The position numbers and the translations under genes were made by a program. A DNA stretch of 64,000 bases, from contig NZ_CP015199.1 in the NCBI RefSeq assembly GCF_001648155.1, positions 2,918,501-2,982,500 of the forward strand, given 5' to 3'. Each line of letters starts with the position of its first letter. The stretch's first letter is position 1. This DNA is from Chryseobacterium glaciei (lineage in GTDB: Bacteria; Bacteroidota; Bacteroidia; Flavobacteriales; Weeksellaceae). Under the pieces are notes generated by a model. It worked only from the letters and a program-made list of their open reading frames with translations, ran no database searches and had not been told where the DNA came from. Below, in pieces: positions 33,179 through 41,737 of this stretch.

Positions 33179-33296
33179 TTAAAAATAAAACAACAAGAAA
33201 TCACCAAAAAACTCATTATTAAATAATTGAAATTTTTCCTTAATCAATGTGAAAAGTCAGACGTCCAGCTGGCTTTTCTTTCTCTACTTTTATTTT

Positions 33297-33332
33297 AAAT
33301 GGCGACCCAGATTTTTCTGAGCCGCCATTTTA
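33297..33332 (+). terminator. Terminator after the FG-GAP gene
   Basis: Arms AAATGGCGACCCAG and CTGAGCCGCCATTT pair with two mismatches around a TTTTT loop, followed by TATTTTTTAT. Confidence 0.7.
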
Positions 33333-33373
33333 TTTTTTATTAAATATGAATTAAGGATGAATTGTTTTTAATA

Positions 33374-33407
33374 ATCCTTGTCAAGGTTCAAAACCTTGAC
33401 AAGGATT
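33374..33407. repeat. Palindromic hairpin of the AGGTT/AACCT family
   Basis: Arms AATCCTTGTCAAGGTT and AACCTTGACAAGGATT are fully complementary around a short centre. It belongs to the same type as 19526-19559 and 60855-60887 and may end lnt transcription, though no T-run of note follows on the minus strand. Confidence 0.6.
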
Positions 33408-33445
33408 ACCGAAGTAAAGAACTATGTAAGTTGTGGACAAAAAAA

Positions 33446-35080
33446 TTACGCTTTTTTCATTTTATTTTGAACTCTTTTAATCAAGAAATAAAACAACAAG
33501 AATCCCAATGCAAAAAACGAAAATCTCGTCAATAAATCTCCGCTTCTTGTGTAAAAAGTCTGCGTATCATACAAATTAATTTTAGCAAACAAAGTTGTTT
33601 TATCTCCATAAAAAGTATCTTCTACAATTTCTCCTTTTGCATTAATATGAGCCGAAATTCCACTGTTCGCGGCTCGGGCAATTTCTCTTCTTGTCTCAAT
33701 TGCTCTTAATTTTGCATACGATAAAAGTTGTTTATGACCTTCCGAAACACCCCACCAAGAATCATTCGTCATGATCGCGAAGAAATTGGCTCCTTTTTTT
33801 ACATAATCGGTTACAAATTCACCATAAATGCTTTCATAACAGATGATTGGGGCAATTTTTCCTTTGTTAAATGGATTTGAAAAAGCAACTCTTTCTTTAT
33901 CTGTTCCTAACGAAGCAACTGTTCCACCCAAATTAAGCATTGCATCACCTAAAAGTGGTTTTAAAACATTCATATAAGGGAATATTTCAACACCGGGAAC
34001 CAATTTTCCTTTGTGATAAACTTCTACTTTTTGATTCGGAACAATTTGAACTGCCGAATTATAACTTTCAACCCAAAGTGCAGGATTTAGCTGATATGCT
34101 TCTGTTGGTAACTTATCTTTTTTCGTATAAAAACGGTGCGAAGAAATTCCTGTTGAGAAAACAGAACCCGGATGTTTTACAAGGAAATCTTTAACATTAT
34201 TTAAAAGTAAACTCTTTTCAAAAGCAGTCTCAGAAATAGAACCTCTTCCGGGAAGTGCTGTTTCCGGAGCGATATAATAATCGATTTTTCCTTTTGAATT
34301 TCTTTCGGCAAGACTTAAAAGGTCATTTTCTAACGTCAAACTGTCTGTAGAATATTTTTCTCCGTAAGGATCAAGATCGGGTTGAAGCATCAAAACATTC
34401 ACCTGTCCGATTGGTTTTTCATTAAAATTATTGTATTTCGCAAAAGAAATGATCATTGGAACAACAATTAAAACAGCTACAATGGACGTATTGATAATTA
34501 AACTTTTTCTTTTTCTTCCTGCTTCCCAAATTCTTAAGGTGTAAAAAATAAGGACATTAATCACCAAGATCCAGAAACTTCCGCCTGTTGCTCCTAAGGT
34601 ATCATACCATTGCACGAATTTTGGATAATCTGAAAATACATTTCCAAGATTTAGCCAAGGCCAAGTGAGTTCCCAATTCAGATGGAATTTTTCAAAACTC
34701 ATCCAGATTGCTACGAAAAAAGCTAATCCCCAATAGGTTCCCTGAGCATTTTTATACCAATGATAACACTGAAAAACCAAAGAATATAACAAAGAATTAA
34801 CCAACACCGGAAACACAACGGCCATCATAGAATGGCTTCCATCAGGGTTTTTTGCACCATATAACCAGCCTGTTGTTACAATATTCCAGATTACAAAACA
34901 GAGATAGGAAAGTCCGAAAACCACCCAGCTTTTTCTATTGAATTTGGAAAATTTTGAAACGCCATGTTCCATCATTAAAAGCGGAACAAGAGCAAAAAAT
35001 ATAAAGAACGGAATTCCGTAAGTTGGCCAAGATATAGACAACAGCATCGCCGAAATGAGCGTAAGTAAAACGTATTTCAT
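33446..35080 (-). CDS. lnt: Apolipoprotein N-acyltransferase
   Basis: A 544-residue integral inner-membrane enzyme that adds the third acyl chain to lipoproteins. The first ~230 residues hold several transmembrane helices; the periplasmic nitrilase-like domain follows, with catalytic Glu in YIAPETALPG (~270), Lys in VYHKGKLVPGVE (~350-361) and Cys in IICYESIYGEFV (~410). A last transmembrane helix lies near the C-terminus (ALGFLLFYFLI). The arrangement suits Lnt, and the window encodes several lipoproteins. Single gene, divergent from the VanZ gene. Confidence 0.92.
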   Translation of the reverse strand: MKYVLLTLISAMLLSISWPTYGIPFFIFFALVPLLMMEHGVSKFSKFNRKSWVVFGLSYLCFVIWNIVTTGWLYGAKNPDGSHSMMAVVFPVLVNSLLYSLVFQCYHWYKNAQGTYWGLAFFVAIWMSFEKFHLNWELTWPWLNLGNVFSDYPKFVQWYDTLGATGGSFWILVINVLIFYTLRIWEAGRKRKSLIINTSIVAVLIVVPMIISFAKYNNFNEKPIGQVNVLMLQPDLDPYGEKYSTDSLTLENDLLSLAERNSKGKIDYYIAPETALPGRGSISETAFEKSLLLNNVKDFLVKHPGSVFSTGISSHRFYTKKDKLPTEAYQLNPALWVESYNSAVQIVPNQKVEVYHKGKLVPGVEIFPYMNVLKPLLGDAMLNLGGTVASLGTDKERVAFSNPFNKGKIAPIICYESIYGEFVTDYVKKGANFFAIMTNDSWWGVSEGHKQLLSYAKLRAIETRREIARAANSGISAHINAKGEIVEDTFYGDKTTLFAKINLYDTQTFYTRSGDLLTRFSFFALGFLLFYFLIKRVQNKMKKA

Positions 35081-35122
35081 TAATTTTATTTAACATACAA
35101 ATTTAATGTTTTTGAAATGAAT

Positions 35123-35130
35123 AAATTTGC
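35123..35130 (+). promoter_or_regulatory. -7 promoter box of the VanZ-family gene
   Basis: TAAATTTG, a full match, ends 5 bases before the ATG at 35136 and covers an in-frame TTG at 35127. Confidence 0.5.
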
Positions 35131-35135
35131 AATTG

Positions 35136-35555
35136 ATGTTAAAGAAAATTTACAAAATTATTATTGTTCCGTACACCTTGTTTTTACTGTATCTGATGTT
35201 TCTAGGAATGGGCAGATTTCAGTATGATGAGAATGTTGTGAGATTAAAGCCTGTGTTATCAACGATAGAGTTTATTCAAGGAACGATTCGTTGGGAAGAT
35301 ATTATCAGGATTGTTTTAGGAAATATAGTAATGTTTGTTCCTTTTGGTTTTCTGGGTTGGATTTTTCCTAAACTTAAAGAGCTGAAAAGCCTTCTTTTTT
35401 CCTTTATGTCAACAATTATTATCGTAGAAGCACTTCAGTATTTTACGAGAATGGGAATCTTTGAAACCGATGATATTATTCTTAATACGTTTGGGGTTTA
35501 TTTGGGCTTTCTGATTTGTAGGTTTTTAGAAAATAAATTTAGTCGTTTCGTATAG
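35136..35555 (+). CDS. VanZ-family membrane protein
   Basis: A 139-residue protein with four hydrophobic segments: IIIVPYTLFLLYLMFLGM, a central NIVMFVPFGFLGWIFP, LLFSFMSTIIIVEALQYF and DDIILNTFGVYLGFLICRF. The motif GN.vMFvPfG and the EalQ....R.....DDi..NtfG block are hallmarks of the VanZ-like family. VanZ itself gives low-level teicoplanin resistance, but most homologues have no known role, so no resistance is claimed. The -7 box sits 5 bases before the ATG. Confidence 0.88.
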   Translation: MLKKIYKIIIVPYTLFLLYLMFLGMGRFQYDENVVRLKPVLSTIEFIQGTIRWEDIIRIVLGNIVMFVPFGFLGWIFPKLKELKSLLFSFMSTIIIVEALQYFTRMGIFETDDIILNTFGVYLGFLICRFLENKFSRFV

Positions 35556-35573
35556 TTTTTTTTCAGTATTCGT

Positions 35574-35581
35574 TACATTTG
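35574..35581 (+). promoter_or_regulatory. -7 promoter box of the APCDDC-like gene
   Basis: TACATTTG, a full TAnnTTTG match, 16 bases before the ATG at 35598. Confidence 0.5.
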
Positions 35582-35597
35582 TTAAAAACAATTTAAG

Positions 35598-36179
35598 ATG
35601 GATAAGAGAGGGTTTTTCGTAGAAGAGATTAAAAAAGAAATACTTGGCGATTGGAAAAGTATCGCAGTTGAAGTTCGTCCAAGTTCGTTTAAAAATGAAG
35701 ATGGAACTTTAAAACCATTTTACTTAACAAGAGAATTCAGTTACTTGCCGGAAGATAAATTTCAATTGGAAATTATCAATTATGCCGATGCTTTCGGAGA
35801 AATTCCTTTGGTTAAAATGTTAATTAAAGGAGAAGTTGAATGGCAGGGCGATCATCCCGTTGCAGAAGGCGCACAAAAAGTAGATTTTACAGCCAACGAA
35901 AGTTATGAAGTTACACCGTTGATCCAGAATTTTGCTGATGTTCTGAATAATCTTGCAAAAGAGGGTTTTAATCAATGGGAAGTTGGTAAATCTCAAAATA
36001 TTTTCAAGAAGAAATTTATTCCTTTTGGATTGAAAGAAGGAGATATTTTCAAAGAATACGATCTTATTTATCTTTATGAAGATATGCTATTTTGGGGTGC
36101 AAGAAATGTTGATGGAAGAGGTTTTGATACCGAAGAAAACCGTCCGACGAACTTGCAGATTCCGATGGTTAGAAAATAA
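35598..36179 (+). CDS. Hypothetical protein resembling the APCDDC domain
   Basis: A 193-residue protein with no signal peptide or membrane segment. Its order of motifs recalls the APCDDC domain of animal APCDD1: LGDWKSIAVEVRP near the start (family: a W.S..CE.R block), FYLTREFSYLPEDKF (FLTR.y.F), then a beta-rich middle with MLIKGEVEWQG, then DLIYLYEDMLFWGAR and a final RPTNLQIP (family RP..Yq.P). The cysteines of the extracellular animal form are missing, as expected for a cytoplasmic protein. The resemblance is read by eye and needs a profile search. Biochemical role unknown. It probably has its own promoter. Confidence 0.6.
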   Translation: MDKRGFFVEEIKKEILGDWKSIAVEVRPSSFKNEDGTLKPFYLTREFSYLPEDKFQLEIINYADAFGEIPLVKMLIKGEVEWQGDHPVAEGAQKVDFTANESYEVTPLIQNFADVLNNLAKEGFNQWEVGKSQNIFKKKFIPFGLKEGDIFKEYDLIYLYEDMLFWGARNVDGRGFDTEENRPTNLQIPMVRK

Positions 36180-36189
36180 TTTTTTTTTG

Positions 36190-36298
36190 AACCATTAAGT
36201 TTTATTAAGAAGTTAAGGAACATCAAGCTTTTGATTCTTAAAGCTATTTTTAGGTATCGTCTTAAAAAATCTTAACTTCTTAATAAAACTTAATGGTT
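36190..36298. repeat. Long perfect inverted repeat (28-base arms)
   Basis: Arms 36190-36217 and 36271-36298 are exactly complementary, each with the AACCATTAAG end outside and the AAGTTAAG end inside. The 53-base centre has its own smaller palindromic parts. It lies between two convergent genes and ends 6 bases from the proC stop, so it can act as a shared terminator. Confidence 0.75.
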
Positions 36299-36304
36299 TA
36301 AATT

Positions 36305-37108
36305 CTATCCATTCAATTCCTTTGCTCGTTTTTCAGCATTTAAAATTCCGTTTTTTAGAATTTCTTTAAAATTATTTTCTTCAAAAGTTTTTAAAGCTGC
36401 TTCTGTTGTTCCGCCTTTGGAAGCAACGTCTTTTATTAATTCTTCCAAGTTTTTATCAGAATTATTAATTAAATGATAAGCTCCCAACATCGTTTGTTTT
36501 ACGAAGAGTTTTGATAAATTTTCGTCAATTCCCATTTCCATTCCGGCTTTTATCATGGCGTCTACGATGTAGTAGAAATAGGCAGGCCCGCTTCCTGAAA
36601 GTGCAGTTACGCCATCCAATAGATCTTCGTTTTCCAAATAAACAGATCTTCCTGTAGAATTCAATAACCTTTCAATATTAATTAACTGACTGAAAGAAAT
36701 TCCTTCTGCGGAAGTATAGCCTGTAATTCCCATTCCGAGAAGGGTAGGAGAGTTCGGCATTGCTCTTACAACGAGAGGATGACTTAATAATTTTTGGATT
36801 TTTTCGATCTTAATTCCTGCCATGATTGATAAAACCATCTGATTTTCTTTTAGTTTAAATCTGAAATTTTCAGCAACATTTTGAAAGTCCTGAGGTTTTA
36901 CGGCAATGATGATTAAATCTGCATCCAATTCTTTTACGTCATCAAAAATTGAAATCATAGAACGTGGAAATTCTTCTGATATTTTTGATAATTTAGAATC
37001 ATTTCTTGTAATAAGATGCAAACTTTCAGGCTTGATCAATTCATATTTTAAGAAAGATTTTGAAAAAGACAAGCCCATATTTCCGGCTCCGAGAATAGCT
37101 ATTTTCAT
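36305..37108 (-). CDS. proC: Pyrroline-5-carboxylate reductase
   Basis: A 267-residue NADPH-dependent enzyme for the last step of proline synthesis. N-terminal Rossmann motif AILGAGNMGLSF (~3-14), IIAVKPQDF (~70), VVRAMPNSP (~112) and the family signature in GVTALSGSGPAYFYYIVDAM (~166-185), then VKQTMLGA and SKGGTTEAAL. Length is normal. It lies 23 bases after the hypothetical gene at 37132 on the same strand and is probably co-transcribed with it. Confidence 0.95.
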   Translation of the reverse strand: MKIAILGAGNMGLSFSKSFLKYELIKPESLHLITRNDSKLSKISEEFPRSMISIFDDVKELDADLIIIAVKPQDFQNVAENFRFKLKENQMVLSIMAGIKIEKIQKLLSHPLVVRAMPNSPTLLGMGITGYTSAEGISFSQLINIERLLNSTGRSVYLENEDLLDGVTALSGSGPAYFYYIVDAMIKAGMEMGIDENLSKLFVKQTMLGAYHLINNSDKNLEELIKDVASKGGTTEAALKTFEENNFKEILKNGILNAEKRAKELNG

Positions 37109-37131
37109 GTGTGTTTTTTATTAAAATGAGG

Positions 37132-37695
37132 TTATTCTTTCAAATATTTTCTAAAGGTCAAAGAATAATTATCATTAAAAGTAATGAATTCTAAATTTTT
37201 AAAAGAAATTTTGTGTGCTTTTTTATTAATTTTCCCACTTGGATCGTAATTCTTGATAATTACAAATTTCTCATTTACCTCTAGAATTTCACCAATTGAA
37301 AAGAGGTCTTTGTTCTTTTTTGTGCTATCAACAATGCAATGGAAATTTTGTTTTTTTATTGATTTAAACAATGATTCTGCATTTTTTAAAGAGGTATTAT
37401 CAATAATTTTTTGATTGAATTTTATCAATCCTTCCTCTGAAAATATCTTTTCTGAAGTTTTATCAAACCTGTTATGACGAATGCTTGAGATTCTTTCATA
37501 AGGAATGATCTTGATCCCTGTTAATGTAAAATCATACGTTTCCTGAATCATTAAAAACTCATCTGATACGTTAAGAATGAACCCAACAACGTAGCTTTCA
37601 GGACTTTCTTCCGTAAGATAAATTTTCACATAATTACTTTTAGCAATGTGCTTTTGAATCAGTTTTTTAAATTCTTTTTCTGTTAATCCTGCCAT
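37132..37695 (-). CDS. Hypothetical protein upstream of proC
   Basis: A 187-residue soluble protein with no signal peptide. It seems to have two similar halves. Each has a strand-rich stretch ending in a hydrophobic phrase about responding at a loop: ESYVVGFILNVSDEFLMIQE (~33-52) and LFSIGEILEVNEKFVIIKNYD (~131-151), with VPYERI-like turns after. This looks like repeated small beta-barrels (Sm- or SH3-like), which is inference. I recognise no named family. It has a -7 box at 37752-37759 and precedes proC by 23 bases; no functional link is apparent. Confidence 0.7.
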   Translation of the reverse strand: MAGLTEKEFKKLIQKHIAKSNYVKIYLTEESPESYVVGFILNVSDEFLMIQETYDFTLTGIKIIPYERISSIRHNRFDKTSEKIFSEEGLIKFNQKIIDNTSLKNAESLFKSIKKQNFHCIVDSTKKNKDLFSIGEILEVNEKFVIIKNYDPSGKINKKAHKISFKNLEFITFNDNYSLTFRKYLKE

Positions 37696-37751
37696 GATGA
37701 TATTATTTAAATGATTATATTTTTCAATATTGAAAAATATTGAAATTTTGA

Positions 37752-37759
37752 CAAAAGTA
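37752..37759 (-). promoter_or_regulatory. -7 promoter box of the hypothetical-proC operon
   Basis: On the minus strand TACTTTTG, matching TAnnTTTG, 56 bases before the start at 37695. A small palindrome, CAATATTGAAAAATATTG, lies between box and start codon. Confidence 0.45.
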
Positions 37760-37781
37760 GATCTTTTATGAAGATTAATTT

Positions 37782-38930
37782 TTATTCCACAGGAAATTCT
37801 GGTCTTCTCATCTTATATCTTGTTCCGGAAAGGCTTTGAAGAAACGAAACAAGAGCTTTGGTTTCTTCTTTTGTTAAATATAAAGGTTTTAATAGCGGAT
37901 CTGTCATTGGATATAAAGGATCCAATTGTTTTTTCTCGGGGCTTGGGTCGATTTGGTGCATTCCGCTGTTGTAGACGTTTACTACACCTTCCAGATCATT
38001 GAATAATCCGTTGTGCATCCAAGGCTGAGTAAGCATCAGATCTCTTAATTGCGGCGTTCTGAATTTACCGGCATCTTCCGGCTTTTTAGTAATTTCGTAT
38101 AACCCAAGATCCTGATATTTTTTCTTGTAATACGTCAACCCGATATTGTGGAAAGATTCATCGGTAAGATATTGTCCGTTATGGCAATTCATGCAACGGG
38201 CTTTTGTCCTGAAAATGTGCATGCCGTAGATTTCTTCATCAGACATTGCGTTGTATTTTCCTTCTAAAAATTTATCGAATCGGCTTGGCTGACTTTTAAT
38301 TGTTTTTTGAAAATCTGCGATCGCTTTTACAATTTTGTCATATGTTACTTTATCGGTTCCGTATGCTTTTTTGAAGAGTTCTTTGTAACCTTTAACAGCT
38401 TGTATTTTTGCGGGTAAGGTTTTTACATCCATGGCCATTTCATGATGGGCGCTAAGTGGACCGGCTGCCTGTTCTTCTAATGTTTTTGCTCTTCCGTCCC
38501 AGAAAAAAGACTGGCGTTGAGCAATATTGTATAATGAAATGGTATTTCTGTTTCCCTGTAAATGATCATTTCCAAGCGCAACGCGTCTGCGGTCTGCCCA
38601 TCCCATTTCAGGATCGTGACAAGAACTGCATGAAACCTGACTTGATTTTGATAATTTAGGATCGAAAAACAACATTTTTCCTAAAATAATATTAGGTTTA
38701 TCTTGGTCGATAAAGAAAGCAGAATCGTTTTTAATGGGCGCAAACTCATTCCATTTTACTCCGTAATCAATAGTAGGTTTTGGCCAGTTGATGATTGCTT
38801 TTTTATAGCTTTTTACAATATCTTCAATGCTCGGATCCTGAATGTTTGACAAATCCTGATTGACCTTTGGTGTAAAACTCCACAATAACAATAAAACCAA
38901 TCCTAAAACCCAATATATACCTCTTTTCAT
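37782..38930 (-). CDS. Di-haem cytochrome c peroxidase (MauG/CcpA family)
   Basis: A 382-residue exported protein with an N-terminal hydrophobic signal or anchor (~5-20) and two c-type haem sites: CSSCH at 101-105 and CMNCH at 246-250. The distal methionine region is QPWMHNGLF (~302-310), and PQLRDL precedes it, as in bacterial cytochrome c peroxidases. It would reduce hydrogen peroxide or oxidise a partner in the periplasm. It is the last gene of an operon with a TonB receptor, a DUF4876 lipoprotein and a DUF6850 barrel (gap of 3 bases to the last). In this context a role in handling an imported metal or haem compound is possible but unproved. Confidence 0.9.
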   Translation of the reverse strand: MKRGIYWVLGLVLLLLWSFTPKVNQDLSNIQDPSIEDIVKSYKKAIINWPKPTIDYGVKWNEFAPIKNDSAFFIDQDKPNIILGKMLFFDPKLSKSSQVSCSSCHDPEMGWADRRRVALGNDHLQGNRNTISLYNIAQRQSFFWDGRAKTLEEQAAGPLSAHHEMAMDVKTLPAKIQAVKGYKELFKKAYGTDKVTYDKIVKAIADFQKTIKSQPSRFDKFLEGKYNAMSDEEIYGMHIFRTKARCMNCHNGQYLTDESFHNIGLTYYKKKYQDLGLYEITKKPEDAGKFRTPQLRDLMLTQPWMHNGLFNDLEGVVNVYNSGMHQIDPSPEKKQLDPLYPMTDPLLKPLYLTKEETKALVSFLQSLSGTRYKMRRPEFPVE

Positions 38931-38933
38931 TCT

Positions 38934-40457
38934 CTAAAATGTTATTCCAATGCTTGCGCCTACAAAATTATTGTTTTTTTTCTGAATTTTTTGTGATTGA
39001 TATTCTGCACTTACGAAGAATGCAGGTAGTTTTTCAAGTTTTAAATCATATCTTAATGAAGCTCCAACCGTAGTAATGTCACTTGCCTGAAATATATAAT
39101 CCTGAAGAACCCACACGTCAACAGCGGCATTTCCTGTAGAAGCCAATGCATTAATAGATTTATTAACAACTCTTTTTGAGAAATAAGGTTGAAAGCTAAG
39201 TGCTTGATTTTCTTTAATTTCCTGTTTGTAATCTGCATTAATTCCGAAATAAGAATATTCAAATTTTTGTCCTGCATTTGGATATAATCTTCGTTCTTTA
39301 ATTTCTTCATAACCATAAAATGGAGTAGCGGTTATTGAAAACTTGTCCTGATTGTATTGGTAGAAACCTTTTATCGTTGTTACATAATTTTCTCTTCGGT
39401 ACGTTTTTCTTTTGAAAATTTGAGTCATGCTCACCGTATTCAATGAATAACCATACTCGGAACCTGTTTTTTTTGATGCATTATAATTTGCCAAAAGACC
39501 CACACGATGTTTTTCATTAAAATCAAAAAACTTAGCGCCTTCAATTTCAAAGGTTCTGTTTTCCAGATCTGAAATGTCATAATATGATGTTACATCACTA
39601 TAACTTTTAATATTATTAGAGCTTCCTACGGTTGCCTGCAAGTAAAAATCTTTACCTTGTTTATTGGATATTTGCAATCCACCTTTTACACCAAATTCCT
39701 CAAAGCTTGTAACAGGATTTGTTCCACCGTTGAAAATGTTGTTTGAATATCCAAAACCTGTCATTTGATAGACGAAGGGTCTGCCCAATAAGCTTTGAAA
39801 GTAGATAGAGCTATTTTGAGTGTATTTATTGAATTCCCCAAAAACGCCCACTTCATATTCTCTGAAAACATTATAATTTACCCCGGCACTTATCCGTAAA
39901 TCAGAAGTTGTACTTCTTAATCTAGGATCTCTTGAACGATAGCCTAATTGAGCTAAATAACTTATCTGCCCTGCAAAAGTCCAACGTTTTAGTTTCTGTA
40001 AATAACCTCCGGAAAATTCATAACGTTCTAATTTTAGATCTCCACCAACGGAATCGGAAGATATGTAAGGAGCGATACGTTCATAATCAAGATTTTCAGC
40101 CCGGATAAGATTTTTTAAGGTTAAGTTTTGATAATTTGCATTTCCCCAAACATATCGGTTAGGTTTCAATTTTTGAAATGATTTTGCCTCAACAGTCAAA
40201 CCTTTGTCTCCACTTCCTAATTGTTGACGATAAGTTTTATCATTTTTATCATGATATCCAACATTAAATTCTGAGAACGAAATAGAACTATAACCCGACA
40301 TAGCCGCCGGATTATAGTAATAATTAGTCTTAAAATTTCTTTCTATATTATACTGATTGTTGATAGTTTTAAAAAGACTAAGGCTATCCTGAGCTTTTAC
40401 AGAAAATGTAAGTAGACTCATTAATAGTATATAGAAGTATTTTTTTATAGTAAGCAT
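38934..40457 (-). CDS. DUF6850-family outer membrane beta-barrel protein
   Basis: A 507-residue exported protein. The signal peptide ends at FSVKAQ (~23). The rest is a string of amphipathic strands with many Tyr and aromatic residues and ends in GASIGITF with terminal Phe, the outer-membrane barrel signal. Early motifs NYYYNPAAMSGYSSISFSEF and YQKLK-type strands match the DUF6850 family. There is no plug domain, so it is not itself a TonB receptor. It stands between the DUF4876 lipoprotein gene (30 bases upstream) and the peroxidase gene (3 bases downstream). Function unknown. Confidence 0.8.
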   Translation of the reverse strand: MLTIKKYFYILLMSLLTFSVKAQDSLSLFKTINNQYNIERNFKTNYYYNPAAMSGYSSISFSEFNVGYHDKNDKTYRQQLGSGDKGLTVEAKSFQKLKPNRYVWGNANYQNLTLKNLIRAENLDYERIAPYISSDSVGGDLKLERYEFSGGYLQKLKRWTFAGQISYLAQLGYRSRDPRLRSTTSDLRISAGVNYNVFREYEVGVFGEFNKYTQNSSIYFQSLLGRPFVYQMTGFGYSNNIFNGGTNPVTSFEEFGVKGGLQISNKQGKDFYLQATVGSSNNIKSYSDVTSYYDISDLENRTFEIEGAKFFDFNEKHRVGLLANYNASKKTGSEYGYSLNTVSMTQIFKRKTYRRENYVTTIKGFYQYNQDKFSITATPFYGYEEIKERRLYPNAGQKFEYSYFGINADYKQEIKENQALSFQPYFSKRVVNKSINALASTGNAAVDVWVLQDYIFQASDITTVGASLRYDLKLEKLPAFFVSAEYQSQKIQKKNNNFVGASIGITF

Positions 40458-40487
40458 AACTTATTTTAATGAATGTCAAATAGTATC

Positions 40488-41717
40488 TTAATGTGTAATA
40501 CCATTTTTTAAACTTGGTTCAGAATCTTTCACAAAGTCGTTTGTGGAATTATTTGTATCCATATAAAGATTCTTGTTTTCTGCCATTTTTCCTGTGATTT
40601 TACGTCTCACAGATTTTCCGTAACGTGTTGCGTCATTATCAATTGTTCCGGCAGCTGTCCATCCACCGTCAATACTTGCTGAAGTTAGTGTATGAATGAA
40701 TTTCGTTGAGATACTGTTGTTCTCTCCATCTATTATCCAAGAATTTGGAATAGAATAAGCACTTTTTGAAGTTACACCTCCCGCACTGTTCTGATAAGTG
40801 TAATTATATTTGTGGTTGGTTAAGAATGTAGTTTCATTTTCACCTCCAGGAAAACGAGCGATTACATAACTTTCGAATCCTCTGTTGTGTAGGAAGAACA
40901 TGTTGTAAGTCATTTGAGAATAAATAACTTTTACATTCGGAACTGAAGGATTGTCAACCTGTCCTAAAGTTGGGTTTGTAGAAGGGAATTCAAAGTTTGC
41001 ATTGTGCAGATCGTAGGCATTGCTTGTATTTTGTCTGTGGTCGATCGCATTATCAGCAATTACAATAAAATCTCCTGATTCTACCGGATATTGAGTTCCG
41101 TTTCCGGGTAAAACCATTACTCCTTTTACTGCAAAATATTCGTTTACATTATAAGGTGTGGGGTTTTTGTCATCTGTTGTAAGGAATTCCGACTGCGCAA
41201 GAATCAAACCGTCTGCATATAATAATTTATCAGAATTATTTACAATTTTGAAATAACGACCCGAATTGTAGTTTTTACCATCCGTAGTCTTGATTCCTGT
41301 AAAGAATACTTCTTCAATAATAAAATCATTGTGGAATGCCTTGAAATATAAAGGGATATTAACGTTAGTAGCTAAAGTCGTGATATCTGCTTTACCGGTT
41401 CCTGCCGCAGCGGTTGCTTCCAGCTGAGTAGTTATTACCTGACCGTTTACTGTAATTTTATAAGAACCATAAGGCACTTCTATAGAAGTAGAACTTGCTT
41501 TTTGTGAGTTTTTCTTGATCACAGCACCCGTGTTTACTTCTTTAAGTTCAATATCCAAATTTTCATAAGAAGAAATATTCTCACCCGAAAAAGATAAAGT
41601 TAAAACTCCGTTTTGTGTAGCTGTTACTCCAAAATCATCATCACTAGAACAACATGTAACAGTAAGTGTTGCCGTCATCATTGCTACTAAACTTAATAAT
41701 AAAACTCTTTTTTTCAT
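40488..41717 (-). CDS. DUF4876 surface lipoprotein
   Basis: A 409-residue lipoprotein. The lipobox region is TLTVTCC, followed by SSDDDFG; the serine-aspartate run just after the cysteine matches the export signal that sends Bacteroidota lipoproteins to the cell surface. An N-terminal beta-sandwich (~30-130) precedes a lamin-tail-like domain (FIIEEVFFTG, GRYFKIVNNSDKLLYADGL, DFIVIADNAIDH). Family DUF4876. It is encoded 20 bases after a TonB-dependent receptor gene, so it may be its surface partner, as SusD is for SusC, but it shows no SusD similarity. Ligand unknown. Confidence 0.8.
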   Translation of the reverse strand: MKKRVLLLSLVAMMTATLTVTCCSSDDDFGVTATQNGVLTLSFSGENISSYENLDIELKEVNTGAVIKKNSQKASSTSIEVPYGSYKITVNGQVITTQLEATAAAGTGKADITTLATNVNIPLYFKAFHNDFIIEEVFFTGIKTTDGKNYNSGRYFKIVNNSDKLLYADGLILAQSEFLTTDDKNPTPYNVNEYFAVKGVMVLPGNGTQYPVESGDFIVIADNAIDHRQNTSNAYDLHNANFEFPSTNPTLGQVDNPSVPNVKVIYSQMTYNMFFLHNRGFESYVIARFPGGENETTFLTNHKYNYTYQNSAGGVTSKSAYSIPNSWIIDGENNSISTKFIHTLTSASIDGGWTAAGTIDNDATRYGKSVRRKITGKMAENKNLYMDTNNSTNDFVKDSEPSLKNGITH

Positions 41718-41737
41718 GTTATTTTCTTTGATATATA

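Noticed and set aside
35136-35555. VanZ homologue as a glycopeptide-resistance gene
   Set aside because: VanZ-like proteins are widespread and no vanA/B-type genes are near; Gram-negative cells exclude glycopeptides anyway.
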